From an uncultured Alphaproteobacteria bacterium (GTDB lineage Bacteria > Pseudomonadota > Alphaproteobacteria > CAAHEQ01 > UBA3637), in assembly GCA_905236245.1 (NCBI GenBank), contig CAJOPC010000030.1, positions 1-35,287 of the forward strand: a stretch of DNA of 35,287 nt, in the 5' to 3' direction. Below, piece by piece: positions 15,805 through 24,442 of the stretch (within the stretch, counting starts at the first letter, position 1; each line of letters begins with the position of its first letter). A program made the translations under genes and the position numbers. The notes under the pieces were generated by a model. That model was given only the letters and a program-made list of their open reading frames with translations. It ran no database searches and was not told the origin of the DNA.

Positions 15805-16971
15805 ATGAAAAATAAGTTTTTTTTAAGTTATACGTGTATTTCTGTTTTATTTCTTTTATCTCCGACTTTGGCTTCTGCTAAAACATGTCTTTCAAATTCG
15901 GATTGTTTGCGCAATGAATTTTGTTCTATTCCCGGTCCCGAGTATTGCTTTGATGCAAAAACAAAAAATAAATTTAAAGAGCTGACAAATGTTAGCTATA
16001 AGGGAGTTTGTAGTCCTTTAGGTGAGTCCAAAACTGTAGGGCGTTATACAACTTCTGTCACTTATTTGGGCATGAGTTGGTGGGCGGCTAAGAATTGGTG
16101 TGAACAACAAAATTTAGCTTTGGCCCCTGCTCCGACAGATGGATATGTTCGCCTTGAGGAAGTAGCCCCTCCTGAAATAATGGCATTAGGAAACGGGTTG
16201 GTTCAAGGTATGGAAAGAGCAACATTTCAGTTGACGGCAGCGATGGGGGCTCCTTCTCAGAGGGCCAAAAGAGAAGCGCCAAAGCCAAAAGGAAACATGT
16301 CCAAGCAGACCTTAGTTACGAGAGCCACAAGTGCATTGGAACAGCTTTTTCAGGCAATGTGGTGGTGGTCTGAGAAAGACACAACGACGCCCAGTTTAAA
16401 GGTTTTAGAAACGGCACCTTTGGCATTTTTATTTGATTACGAATCTTTACAGGGAATTCGAAAGGCTGCTCAGCGTTTTGGAAATTGTATTATAAAAACA
16501 AAAAATCTTGGCGCTTGTGAAAAGCAGGGAAAAATGTGGGAAGAAGCTCTTCCTCGCCTTAGATCCTCAAGACAGAGTCAAGCAATTGCAGCTCTGTCAG
16601 ATGCTCCTAGGGATGAAGATCGTCCGGCTATCTTTTGGTTGAATCATAATGCAGATAAGGATCCTTGTGCTCGTTATAGAATTTTAACGATCTTTTCATC
16701 CACAAATAAAGGACCTAACCAAAGTTCATATTCTCAAATTTCAAAGACAGAGGATGCAAATCCGATGGATGGGCGTCCGTCGGCAACGAGTATTCCTTAT
16801 GAAATATGGGACAGTGAGGAAAACCGGGAAGTTTACATGGATTGGGTAGAAGATATTACAGACGATGAAAGCGCTAACTTTGATTACACCGTTACGGAAT
16901 CAGAACCATTTCTCACAGTTGATTCAAACTTTGATATCGTTGGAACTAAGCCATTGTGTGTTTCAAAATAA
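15805..16971 (+). CDS. Secreted protein with Cys-rich-family modules (388 aa)
   Basis: The start at 15805 is preferred over 15793 because GGGGGAA precedes it and the signal peptide then begins MKNKFF, with a hydrophobic core and a likely cut after TLASA. The mature N-terminus, CLSNSDCLRNEFCS...GVC, matches the short unit before the C-terminal domain of both large Cys-rich proteins (TNEDC...NYCS, SNDDC...YFCN). SWWAAKNWCEQQNL then matches the start of that C-terminal domain (WWAAMNWC, WWMANDWC). The rest diverges, with an Ala/Lys-rich insertion and an acidic C-terminal part ending in GTKPLCVSK. It is a compact relative lacking repeats and the YRGTGVDSIGVHIGG motif. Function unknown. Confidence 0.85.
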   Translation: MKNKFFLSYTCISVLFLLSPTLASAKTCLSNSDCLRNEFCSIPGPEYCFDAKTKNKFKELTNVSYKGVCSPLGESKTVGRYTTSVTYLGMSWWAAKNWCEQQNLALAPAPTDGYVRLEEVAPPEIMALGNGLVQGMERATFQLTAAMGAPSQRAKREAPKPKGNMSKQTLVTRATSALEQLFQAMWWWSEKDTTTPSLKVLETAPLAFLFDYESLQGIRKAAQRFGNCIIKTKNLGACEKQGKMWEEALPRLRSSRQSQAIAALSDAPRDEDRPAIFWLNHNADKDPCARYRILTIFSSTNKGPNQSSYSQISKTEDANPMDGRPSATSIPYEIWDSEENREVYMDWVEDITDDESANFDYTVTESEPFLTVDSNFDIVGTKPLCVSK

Positions 16972-16988
16972 AATGAATCAATGAGTTA

Positions 16989-17756
16989 TTATCTGAGCAC
17001 GTCTTTATAGTCTTTTAATTGGACAAACTTGAAGCCTTCTTCTAGGAGCTTTGGTAGCACTCTCATAACCCCCTTGCCGGTTTCTTTTTCCGGATGGTTC
17101 ATATGACAGATGATAATATCTCCGGGCTTTGCTTCTAAAAAAGCTTTTTCAACTTCTTCTGCGCTGTAAGTTGCACCTTTATCACCCAAGATTGCAAATC
17201 CAATACTTTGGAAACCCATGGATTCAATCATTTCTGTTGCGCCTTCATCGTAATAGGCAGTTCCAGAACGATAAAAAATTGGACGACGACCAATCAATTT
17301 TTCTATTTTATCCGCATTTTTTTTGACTTCGTCATATAACTCGCCGGCATGTGCAGTTCCTTTAATACCGTAAATAGAATTGCCGTTCAAGGATGCTGGC
17401 CGGTGTTCTTGGCCATGGTTTTCTATTTCAATTAAAGGATTTTGTGCTAATTGTTGAAATTTTTCAGGATATTTGTCGATCCAGCGGCCGGTAATAAAAA
17501 CAGTTGCTGGAATTTTGTTTTCAGTTAAAAAAGCAATTAAATCTTCATCTAAACTGTCTCCCTTGCTGCCACAAGCATCCATGGTTAAAGCCAAAATCTT
17601 ATCATTGGTTTCTATGCGTGTTTTGACACGATCGGTCGTTTCAGACCATTGTTGTGGAACAAAATCGCGATAATGCCAACGGTATGACAATTTTTCCCAT
17701 TGCCCTACAACAAGAAATACTACACAAATGCATACAACAGCTAGTTTCTTTTTCAT
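16989..17756 (-). CDS. NodB-type polysaccharide deacetylase family protein
   Basis: The 255-aa protein has an N-terminal hydrophobic segment (about 5-18), so it is exported or anchored in the inner membrane facing the periplasm. The NodB fold is recognisable: motif 1 is TMDACG (Asp60), motif 2 is NHGQEHRP (His114, His118), then FYRSGT and the late GDIIICHMNHP. In canonical enzymes motif 1 is TFDDG, with the first Asp catalytic and the second binding metal. Here the second is Ala, so metal binding may differ or be lost. The substrate (peptidoglycan or another polysaccharide) is unknown. AAAGGAG precedes the start. It faces the 388-aa gene tail to tail. Confidence 0.85.
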   Translation of the reverse strand: MKKKLAVVCICVVFLVVGQWEKLSYRWHYRDFVPQQWSETTDRVKTRIETNDKILALTMDACGSKGDSLDEDLIAFLTENKIPATVFITGRWIDKYPEKFQQLAQNPLIEIENHGQEHRPASLNGNSIYGIKGTAHAGELYDEVKKNADKIEKLIGRRPIFYRSGTAYYDEGATEMIESMGFQSIGFAILGDKGATYSAEEVEKAFLEAKPGDIIICHMNHPEKETGKGVMRVLPKLLEEGFKFVQLKDYKDVLR

Positions 17757-17953
17757 AAAGTCTCCTTTAATTGTTTATGTCAATTTATTATCCCGATAAA
17801 ATTACTTGCGTCAAGTAAAAATTAATTTTTGGAAAAATATTTATAAAGACGGATGGAGATCTTATTGATTTTACTCTCTATTTCTTTTAAATCATATTTT
17901 TCTTGATTTTTGACTTTGTTTGTTATAGACTGTCACAATAAAAAGGAGAACAG

Positions 17954-18565
17954 ATGCAATCTATTCAAGTATTCCCCGGTGATTTGCCCGCAAACATCAA
18001 GTGGCCTAAGATGGTGGCAATTGACACGGAAACAACCGGGTTAGATATTGTTAAAGATCGTTTGTGTTTGGTTCAAATTGGTGATGGCAAAGGAAATGCT
18101 TGGTTAGTTCAAATAAAGAAGGGTGTTCAGTATCCTAATTTAAAAAAATTATTGACCAATCCAAAAATTTTGAAAATTTTTCATTTTGCCCGGTTTGATG
18201 TGGCCAAGTTAAGGGTTGCTTTTGGCATTGAAACTTATCCTGTTTATTGTACCAAAATTGCCCATAAATTGGTGTGGCCAAATAGAAAACATTCTCTTAA
18301 AAATTTGTGTGAAGATATGTTGAACATTACTTTGGATAAAGAACAACAGTGCTCTGATTGGACACGTAAACATTTAGAGGAAGCACAAATTCGTTATGCA
18401 GCCAATGATGTGATGTATTTACATGCATTGAAGGCTATTTTGGATAAGGAACTGAAAAAAAAGAAAAAAGAAAGCTTGGCTGTTTCGTGTTTCCAATTTT
18501 TAAACACCCGAGCTGAATTGGATATTTTGGGTTATAGTGACCCTGATTTATTTAGTCATCATTAA
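17954..18565 (+). CDS. rnd: Ribonuclease D-like 3'-5' exonuclease, catalytic domain only
   Basis: This 203-aa protein has a DEDDy exonuclease domain: Asp24 and Glu26 in AIDTETTGL, Asp82 in HFARFD, and Tyr148/Asp152 in YAANDVMYL. It lacks the HRDC domains of E. coli RNase D, as is usual for the short alphaproteobacterial form. It probably trims the 3' ends of structured RNAs. It stands 12 bases before kdsD and heads the LPS gene block, an order common in Alphaproteobacteria. AAAAGGAG precedes the ATG. The 197 bases upstream contain possible but not convincing promoter boxes. Confidence 0.92.
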   Translation: MQSIQVFPGDLPANIKWPKMVAIDTETTGLDIVKDRLCLVQIGDGKGNAWLVQIKKGVQYPNLKKLLTNPKILKIFHFARFDVAKLRVAFGIETYPVYCTKIAHKLVWPNRKHSLKNLCEDMLNITLDKEQQCSDWTRKHLEEAQIRYAANDVMYLHALKAILDKELKKKKKESLAVSCFQFLNTRAELDILGYSDPDLFSHH

Positions 18566-18577
18566 AAAGGAAATACC

Positions 18578-19549
18578 ATGACACCACAAGAAATTAAAAA
18601 TTCTGCAGTAAAAACTTTTAATTGTGAAAAAGTTGCCTTGGAGTTAATGAGCGCTCGTATAGATGATGTGTTTGTTAATGTTGCCGAGAAAATATTAAAT
18701 TTATCCGGTCGTGTTGTTGTAACCGGTATGGGTAAGCCGGGACATATTGGGAAAAAAATAGCGGCTTCACTTGCGAGTACTGGAACTCCTGCTTTCTTTG
18801 TTCATCCTGCGGAAGCTAGCCACGGTGATTTGGGAATGATTACAAACAATGATCTTGTTTTGGCTCTTTCTAACTCTGGCGAAAGCAAAGAATTATTTGA
18901 TATTATTAACTATTGTAAACGTTTTGCTATTCCGTTAGTTGCTATTACAAGTGCCCCAGAAAGCACTTTAGGTAAGGCGGCAGATTATATTTTGCAAATT
19001 CCGAATAAGCAAGAAGCTCCTGAGGCTTGTCCGTTTAATATGGCTCCGACAACCTCGATGGCGACGACTTTGGCTATGGGGGATGCGTTGACGGTTGCCC
19101 TTATGAATATGCGAGGTTTCACCAAAGAGCTTTATCATGATCGCCATCCGGGTGGCAAATTAGGTAATATATTGGTGAAAGTTAAAGATATAATGGCTAA
19201 AGGGGATGCCTTGCCCGTTGTGCCGGATAACGTGGATATGGCCAGCGCATTGATCGTGATGTCAAAGAAAATGTTGGGTTGTATTGGCGTGTTGAATGAT
19301 AAAGGAAATTTGATTGGCATGATTACCGATGGAGATTTGCGCCGGCATATGAGCCCAGATTTAATGACTAAGCCGGTGGTTGATGTTATGAATCCAAAAC
19401 CAACGACTATTTTGGAGGATGTTTTGGGATCAGAGGCGTTGAATATCATGAACAATAAGAAGATTACGAATATTTTTGTCGTGGATTCTGAAAATAAACC
19501 AATCGGGTTAATTCATATGCATCATTTATTACAGGCCGGAGTTGCATAA
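18578..19549 (+). CDS. kdsD: Arabinose-5-phosphate isomerase (KpsF/GutQ family)
   Basis: The enzyme interconverts ribulose-5-phosphate and arabinose-5-phosphate, the first step to the Kdo sugar of LPS. The 323-aa protein has an N-terminal SIS sugar-isomerase domain (about residues 35-170, with VVVTGMGKPGHIGKKIAAS and ALSNSGESKEL). Two CBS domains follow (about 205-260 and 270-323, with GMITDGDLRR and NPKPTTI). It contains the family's HPAEASHGDLGMI. AAAGGAAAT precedes the start. The fused lptC-lptA gene begins 4 bases after the stop, so these genes are co-transcribed. Confidence 0.95.
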   Translation: MTPQEIKNSAVKTFNCEKVALELMSARIDDVFVNVAEKILNLSGRVVVTGMGKPGHIGKKIAASLASTGTPAFFVHPAEASHGDLGMITNNDLVLALSNSGESKELFDIINYCKRFAIPLVAITSAPESTLGKAADYILQIPNKQEAPEACPFNMAPTTSMATTLAMGDALTVALMNMRGFTKELYHDRHPGGKLGNILVKVKDIMAKGDALPVVPDNVDMASALIVMSKKMLGCIGVLNDKGNLIGMITDGDLRRHMSPDLMTKPVVDVMNPKPTTILEDVLGSEALNIMNNKKITNIFVVDSENKPIGLIHMHHLLQAGVA

Positions 19550-19552
19550 GAA

Positions 19553-20560
19553 ATGTTTACCAAGCGTTCTTTATTTTTAAAAAAACATTCACGGCGCGTC
19601 TTTATTTTTAAACATACCCTGCCCGTTTTTGCTTTTTTATTTGCGGCATTGCTTGTGATATGGCCAGCTTTTAAGGCTGAAAAGGAAAAGTTTGATATAG
19701 CGATTCAAAAAACAGATTTAAAAACACCCTCCATTGATATGGAAAATATTCGTTTTTTTGCCCATGACGATAAAAATCGTTTTTTAACAGTTTCTGCGGA
19801 GGCAGTAAAAGAGGTAGATGCCTCTAACCGTTTGGTGCGTATGGATAAGCCTTCGGCCATTTACACGATGGCTGATGGAGATGTTGTGACAAGTCAGACT
19901 CCATATGGATTGGCGTATCAAAACGAAGAATATTTTTTATTTGAAAAAAAGATGATTTCAACCAGTAAATCCGGTTATACGGCGTATACAAGCGGTGTAA
20001 AGGCTACATATGCAGGGATTGTCGATTCAAATCAGCCTGTTGAGATTTCTGGACCGGCAGGTTCGTTGAAGGCCCAGGGAATGCATTTAGAAAAAAAAGG
20101 CAATTTTGCCCATTTCTTAGGACATACTGTTATGCATATAAAATCTGAGCAAGGCCAGTTTGATATTACGACGGAGGATGGCGTTGTTATTGATCAAACA
20201 CAGAAAACAATTGTGGGTAGAAAAGATGTTCTTATTATCCACAATGAAAATCACTTGACAGCTGATAAAATTACTTTATACTATCAAAAGGATTCGAAGG
20301 ATAAGGTTAAAAAGGTTGTTGCAGAAGGCCAAGTAATATTGGATAATGGGAAAAATAAAATAACGGGGGATAAGGGAGAATATGATCCTATGACTGAAAA
20401 GATGAAAATGAGCGGCGATGTTTATCTGTATCAAGGAGATAGCTTTGTGAAGTCTGATGAGGCTACTCTTGATATGAAAACGGGACAAAGCGATTTAAAA
20501 ATCAATCAGCCAGGAGGAAGAATCAAGGGAACCCTTTCTCCTCAGGATTTAAAAAAGTAG
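19553..20560 (+). CDS. LptC-LptA fusion protein of the LPS export bridge
   Basis: LPS export normally uses a membrane-anchored LptC and a separate, secreted LptA that together form the periplasmic bridge from LptB2FG to LptD. Here one 335-aa frame carries both. Residues about 20-40 are a membrane anchor and 45-195 an LptC beta-jellyroll, with MENIRFFAHDDKNRFLTVSA and DSNQPVEISGPAGSLKA. Residues 205-330 form an OstA/LptA repeat domain, with DGVVIDQTQKTIVGR, HLTADKITLYY, VVAEGQVIL, NKITGDKGEYD and GGRIKGT. There is no second signal peptide or start at the junction. A separate LptA elsewhere is not excluded. lptB follows after 8 bases. Confidence 0.88.
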   Translation: MFTKRSLFLKKHSRRVFIFKHTLPVFAFLFAALLVIWPAFKAEKEKFDIAIQKTDLKTPSIDMENIRFFAHDDKNRFLTVSAEAVKEVDASNRLVRMDKPSAIYTMADGDVVTSQTPYGLAYQNEEYFLFEKKMISTSKSGYTAYTSGVKATYAGIVDSNQPVEISGPAGSLKAQGMHLEKKGNFAHFLGHTVMHIKSEQGQFDITTEDGVVIDQTQKTIVGRKDVLIIHNENHLTADKITLYYQKDSKDKVKKVVAEGQVILDNGKNKITGDKGEYDPMTEKMKMSGDVYLYQGDSFVKSDEATLDMKTGQSDLKINQPGGRIKGTLSPQDLKK

Positions 20561-20568
20561 GATAAGCT

Positions 20569-21303
20569 ATGTCGACAAAAGAAAGCGGACTTGTTGTTAG
20601 TAATCTTAGTAAAAGCTATAAAAAGCGTGTTGTTTTACGTGATGTCTCCTTGTATGTCAAGCAAGGAGAAGCCGTTGGATTGTTAGGACCAAATGGTGCG
20701 GGTAAAACGACATGTTTTTATTGCATTACGGGACTGATTGCACCTACCCATGGTGTTATCAGTTTAAATGGTTCCACAATCACAAAATTTCCGGTGTATC
20801 AGCGAGCACGTATGGGAATTGGTTATTTGCCACAGGAAGCTTCTATTTTCCGTGGTTTAAATGTGGAAGATAATATCCGTGCAGTATTAGAATTGACACA
20901 AAAAGATCCGGATAAGCGTGAGCAAGAATTAGATACACTATTAAAAGAATTTGCTATTGAACATTTGCGTTTTTCTCCCTCTAGGGCTTTATCTGGTGGT
21001 GAACGTAGACGTTTAGAAATTGCACGGGCGTTGGCTGGACATCCGTCTTTTATTTTATTGGATGAACCTTTGGCAGGTATTGATCCGATTGCTGTTGCAG
21101 ATATTAAAGACTTAGTTGGGCAATTAAAACACAGAGGGATTGGTGTTTTGATTACCGATCATAATGTTCGAGAAACATTGAGTATTATTGATCGAGCCTA
21201 TATTTTGCATGATGGAGTTGTTTTGAAACAAGGGACTCCTAATGAAATTATTAAAGATGAAAAGGTTCGTAAAACTTATTTAGGACAAGATTTTTCGTTA
21301 TAA
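20569..21303 (+). CDS. lptB: LPS export ABC transporter ATP-binding protein
   Basis: LptB is the cytoplasmic ATPase that drives LPS extraction by LptFG. The 244-aa protein has Walker A GPNGAGKTT (40-48), signature LSGGE (141-145), Walker B FILLDE (161-166) and the switch His198 in ITDHNV. The length and the YLPQEASIFRGL stretch are typical of LptB. It follows lptC-lptA in the standard order. In many Alphaproteobacteria rpoN comes next; here a phosphofructokinase gene follows after 12 bases. Confidence 0.96.
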   Translation: MSTKESGLVVSNLSKSYKKRVVLRDVSLYVKQGEAVGLLGPNGAGKTTCFYCITGLIAPTHGVISLNGSTITKFPVYQRARMGIGYLPQEASIFRGLNVEDNIRAVLELTQKDPDKREQELDTLLKEFAIEHLRFSPSRALSGGERRRLEIARALAGHPSFILLDEPLAGIDPIAVADIKDLVGQLKHRGIGVLITDHNVRETLSIIDRAYILHDGVVLKQGTPNEIIKDEKVRKTYLGQDFSL

Positions 21304-21315
21304 TAAGGGGGCAAC

Positions 21316-22404
21316 ATGAAGAAAGTAATCAAAAGAATTGGTGTGCTGACAAATGGTGGAGATTGTTCTGGATTAAATGCCGCTATTCGTGCGGTAACGT
21401 TTGCTTCTGTTGCAAAAGGTTGGGAAGTATATGGCATTCATAATGGTTCTAATGGTCTTATCGTGCGCCCCATGGAGTATGAACGCTTAACTTTGGGAAG
21501 TTTTGAATTCCCCTATGCTACAATGGGGGGAACGATGTTGGGAACGAATAATAGCCCTATTTTAGCTCATGATAATGGTTTGCGTGAAAAAATTGATGAA
21601 GCCTCTATTAAAACTCGTTTTAAAGAAGGTGTGGATCAATTGCGCTTAGATGCTTTGGTTGTGATTGGTGGCGATGGTTCAATTCCTATTTTTGCAGATT
21701 TATGTAAGTATGCAAAAATTGCTATGATCGGAATCCCCAAAACAATTGATAATGATGCTCCAGGAACAGATTTGTCGATTGGTTTTTCTACGGCACGTGA
21801 GGTTGTGACAGATGCAATGGATAAATTGGATACAACCGCTTCCAGTCATCATCGTGTCATGTTGGTAGAAGTTATGGGACGCAGTGCCGGGCATTTGGCA
21901 TTGCAATCTGCCATTACGGGTTTTGCTGATGCTGTATTAATTCCAGAAATCCCCTATTCATACCAAAATTTGGTTAAGCATTTACGGGCGACCCAGAAAA
22001 AAGGTCGTGGTCATGCCTTGGTTGTTATCGCAGAAGGTATTAAGAAACCGGATGGCGAATGCTCTTTATCAAATAATTCTTTAACTTTCAATGGGGTATC
22101 GCAATATTTTGAACAAAAACTTAAACGTGATGGCTTTGAGGTTCGTACCAACATTTTGGGTCATATTCAGCGTTCTGGGACTCCTGTGGCAGCTGATAGG
22201 TTGTTGGCTTCTGCCTTTGGTGTGCATGCAACGGAACTTTTGGCAAAAGGAAAAACAAATCGGGTTGTTGTTCATCAAGCTGGTGTTGTAACAGATATTT
22301 CTTTACGGGATAGTATAAAACTGGGAACAACTGGTGTGAATCGCAAAAGCGAAATTGTTCGTACAGCTCGTGCTTTGGGTATTTATGTCGGTGATATTAA
22401 ATAA
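21316..22404 (+). CDS. pfkA: 6-phosphofructokinase with mixed active-site signature
   Basis: This 362-aa enzyme phosphorylates fructose-6-phosphate in glycolysis. The fold is secure: LTNGGDCSGLNAAIRA, VVIGGDGS (117-122), PKTIDND (141-147) and MGRSAGH. In classical ATP enzymes the two phosphoryl-donor positions are Gly (GGDGS) and Gly (PGTIDND); pyrophosphate enzymes have Asp (GGDDT) and Lys (PKTIDND). This protein has Gly121 with Lys142, the combination known from ATP-dependent relatives of the PPi clade such as trypanosomatid PFK. ATP use is therefore likelier but not certain. AAGGGGG precedes the ATG. Its stop codon abuts that of the opposing glycosyltransferase gene. Confidence 0.9.
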   Translation: MKKVIKRIGVLTNGGDCSGLNAAIRAVTFASVAKGWEVYGIHNGSNGLIVRPMEYERLTLGSFEFPYATMGGTMLGTNNSPILAHDNGLREKIDEASIKTRFKEGVDQLRLDALVVIGGDGSIPIFADLCKYAKIAMIGIPKTIDNDAPGTDLSIGFSTAREVVTDAMDKLDTTASSHHRVMLVEVMGRSAGHLALQSAITGFADAVLIPEIPYSYQNLVKHLRATQKKGRGHALVVIAEGIKKPDGECSLSNNSLTFNGVSQYFEQKLKRDGFEVRTNILGHIQRSGTPVAADRLLASAFGVHATELLAKGKTNRVVVHQAGVVTDISLRDSIKLGTTGVNRKSEIVRTARALGIYVGDIK

Positions 22405-23310
22405 TTATTGATGTTTTAATCGCCATAAACGCCAACGAGTTTTCAAGAATAAATCTTTTTTAGAAAGAATATTATCGCTGTATAAGGCGTTTGTTTCTTT
22501 TAACAACAAGCTGGTTAGTTCTTTATCTTTTGCGCGATATACTTTGTTTACTAAAATTTTGAAAGCAATTGCCATCCTTTTACGAGCATAGATCAGTTGC
22601 TTTGAATCTTTAAATGCTTCGAAAACGGTGCGTATGCCTTGGATATAACTTTCTACTTTTCTGATGGAAAAAGAACTGCGGGTTATACTAATGTTATCCT
22701 CACGATAAATATAACAAGGAATATCCGTTGTGACATATTTATCTGTTCGACCAAACAAAATAGTCATAATTGGCCAATCTTCAAACAACATGCCCTTAAC
22801 AAAACGTTGAGATTTAAATAGTTCTGCAGAAAAAAGTTTGTTCCATGCGGATGAAAATATTTTAGGATCCTCTGCAAAATCTGGCAGGCCATTTCCGATT
22901 TTTATGCTTTGCATGTAGTTTGTTGGGAGATTTTGTTTTTCACCCATTTTTAAACGGCCACGACTGGCCACAATTTGGGCGCCTGTTTCATCTGCTATAT
23001 CATTTAGTAATTTGATGGCATAAGGTGGTATGGCATCATCTGAATCAAGGAACATAATTTTTTGCCCGGTAGCTACGTCTAAACCTGTATTTCTGGCGGC
23101 AGAAAGTCCTTGATTTTCTTGGGTAAGCACCTTTATACGAGGATCTTTTTGGGCATATTCTTGCAAAATTTGTGCGGAATTATCCGGACTGCCATCGTTG
23201 ACACAAATAATCTCTAAGTCATTGAAAGTTTGATTTAAAACAGAATCTAAACAGTTAGCCAAATACTTTTCGGTTTTATAGACAGGAATAATCACGGATA
23301 TTTTTGTCAT
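22405..23310 (-). CDS. Family 2 glycosyltransferase
   Basis: This 301-aa cytoplasmic or membrane-associated enzyme has a GT-A domain in its first half: ISVIIPVYKTEKYLANCLDS, VNDGSPDNS, NQGLSAARNTGL and the metal-binding DSDD. It transfers a sugar from a nucleotide donor, probably to a surface polysaccharide or LPS; donor and acceptor cannot be read. The C-terminal half is basic and less conserved, ending in KTRWRLWRLKHQ. I prefer the second ATG (23310) because AAAGGA sits 6 bases before it and abuts the first ATG at 23316. It is convergent with pfkA with no bases between the stop codons. Confidence 0.88.
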   Translation of the reverse strand: MTKISVIIPVYKTEKYLANCLDSVLNQTFNDLEIICVNDGSPDNSAQILQEYAQKDPRIKVLTQENQGLSAARNTGLDVATGQKIMFLDSDDAIPPYAIKLLNDIADETGAQIVASRGRLKMGEKQNLPTNYMQSIKIGNGLPDFAEDPKIFSSAWNKLFSAELFKSQRFVKGMLFEDWPIMTILFGRTDKYVTTDIPCYIYREDNISITRSSFSIRKVESYIQGIRTVFEAFKDSKQLIYARKRMAIAFKILVNKVYRAKDKELTSLLLKETNALYSDNILSKKDLFLKTRWRLWRLKHQ

Positions 23311-23384
23311 ATGCATTCCTTTCAGTGATCTTTTTATACGCTAGCTGATTTTGCCTTGTCTGTCAAGAAAAACAAAAATTTTCC

Positions 23385-23413
23385 TTGAATCTGTGGTAAA
23401 AATTTGCTATACT
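23385..23413 (+). promoter_or_regulatory. Sigma70-type promoter for pta-ackA
   Basis: TTGAAT (23385-23390), 17 bases, TATACT (23408-23413), about 28 bases before the pta start codon. Confidence 0.65.
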
Positions 23414-23440
23414 CCAGCCATCATTTTGAAAGGACAAAAT

Positions 23441-24439
23441 ATGGTATCAATTCCAGAATTTGAATCAAATTTAATTAATAAAGCAAAATCCGACAAACAA
23501 CGCATTGTATTGCCGGAAGGCGATTGTGAACGCGTTCTAAAGGCTGCTGATGCTGCCTTAAAGCAAGATATCGCTGATATTATTATTTTGGGTAATCCTG
23601 CGGCTATTCAAGCTAAGGCGGTTGAATTAGCTTTAGATTTATCTCGTGCGCAGGTTATAGATTATTTGAATGCCCCTGAGTTTGAAGATTATGCCAATAC
23701 TTTGGCGGAATTGCGCAAAGCAAAGGGTTTAACATTGGAAGAGGCTCGTGATATGATGAAGGACGGTGCTTATTATGGCACTATGATGGTATACAAGGGT
23801 GTCGCCGACGGAATGGTATCCGGAGCGGAACATACCACAGCTAATACTATTCGCCCTGCTCTGCAATTTGTAAAAACTAAGCCGGGAGCAACCATGGTGT
23901 CTGGGGCATTTTTAATGTGCTATAACGGTCAATTGCAAGTGTTTGCAGATTGTGCAGTGACACCAAATCCAACATCAGAACAGCTCTCCGAAATTGCTGT
24001 AACCACGGCCGAAACAGCTAGACTTTTTGGATTAGATCCGAAAGTAGCCTTTTTATCTTATGGTACAGGAGAATCTGGCAAGGGTCCATCCGTTGATTTG
24101 GTAAAAGAAGCGGTTCGTTTAACAAAAGAAAAGAATGTAGATTTTGCCTTTGAAGGCCCAATTCAATTTGATGCTGCTGTGGATCCAGAAGTTGCAAAGA
24201 CTAAATTACCGAATAGCCCGGTTGCTGGTCATGCCAATGTGTTTGTATTTCCGGAATTAAATACAGGAAACTGTTGTTATAAAGCTATTCAACGTGCCCT
24301 TGGTGATAATTGTTTAGCGGTTGGTCCAATTTTGCAAGGACTTAATAAGCCGGTCAACGATCTGTCTCGTGGCGCAACAGTTAAAGATATTGTTAATACA
24401 ATCGCCTTTACGGCGGTATTTGCTCAAAAGAAAGGATAA
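23441..24439 (+). CDS. pta: Phosphate acetyltransferase
   Basis: Pta converts acetyl-CoA and phosphate to acetyl phosphate. The 332-aa protein is the short, single-domain form, with RIVLPEGDCERVLKAA near the start and FLSYGTGESGKGP plus FVFPELNTGN later. The start at 23441 has AAAGGA upstream and a promoter just before it; the longer frame to 23351 would begin upstream of that promoter. ackA follows after 3 bases, making the pair that yields ATP and acetate in fermentation or overflow metabolism. Confidence 0.95.
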   Translation: MVSIPEFESNLINKAKSDKQRIVLPEGDCERVLKAADAALKQDIADIIILGNPAAIQAKAVELALDLSRAQVIDYLNAPEFEDYANTLAELRKAKGLTLEEARDMMKDGAYYGTMMVYKGVADGMVSGAEHTTANTIRPALQFVKTKPGATMVSGAFLMCYNGQLQVFADCAVTPNPTSEQLSEIAVTTAETARLFGLDPKVAFLSYGTGESGKGPSVDLVKEAVRLTKEKNVDFAFEGPIQFDAAVDPEVAKTKLPNSPVAGHANVFVFPELNTGNCCYKAIQRALGDNCLAVGPILQGLNKPVNDLSRGATVKDIVNTIAFTAVFAQKKG

Positions 24440-24442
24440 AAT

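Noticed and set aside
21316-22404. Pyrophosphate-dependent phosphofructokinase
   Set aside because: The donor position is Gly (GGDGS) rather than the Asp typical of PPi enzymes, although the second position is Lys.
23351-23440. Longer N-terminus for phosphate acetyltransferase
   Set aside because: The upstream ATG precedes the promoter boxes, and the extension does not resemble the family.
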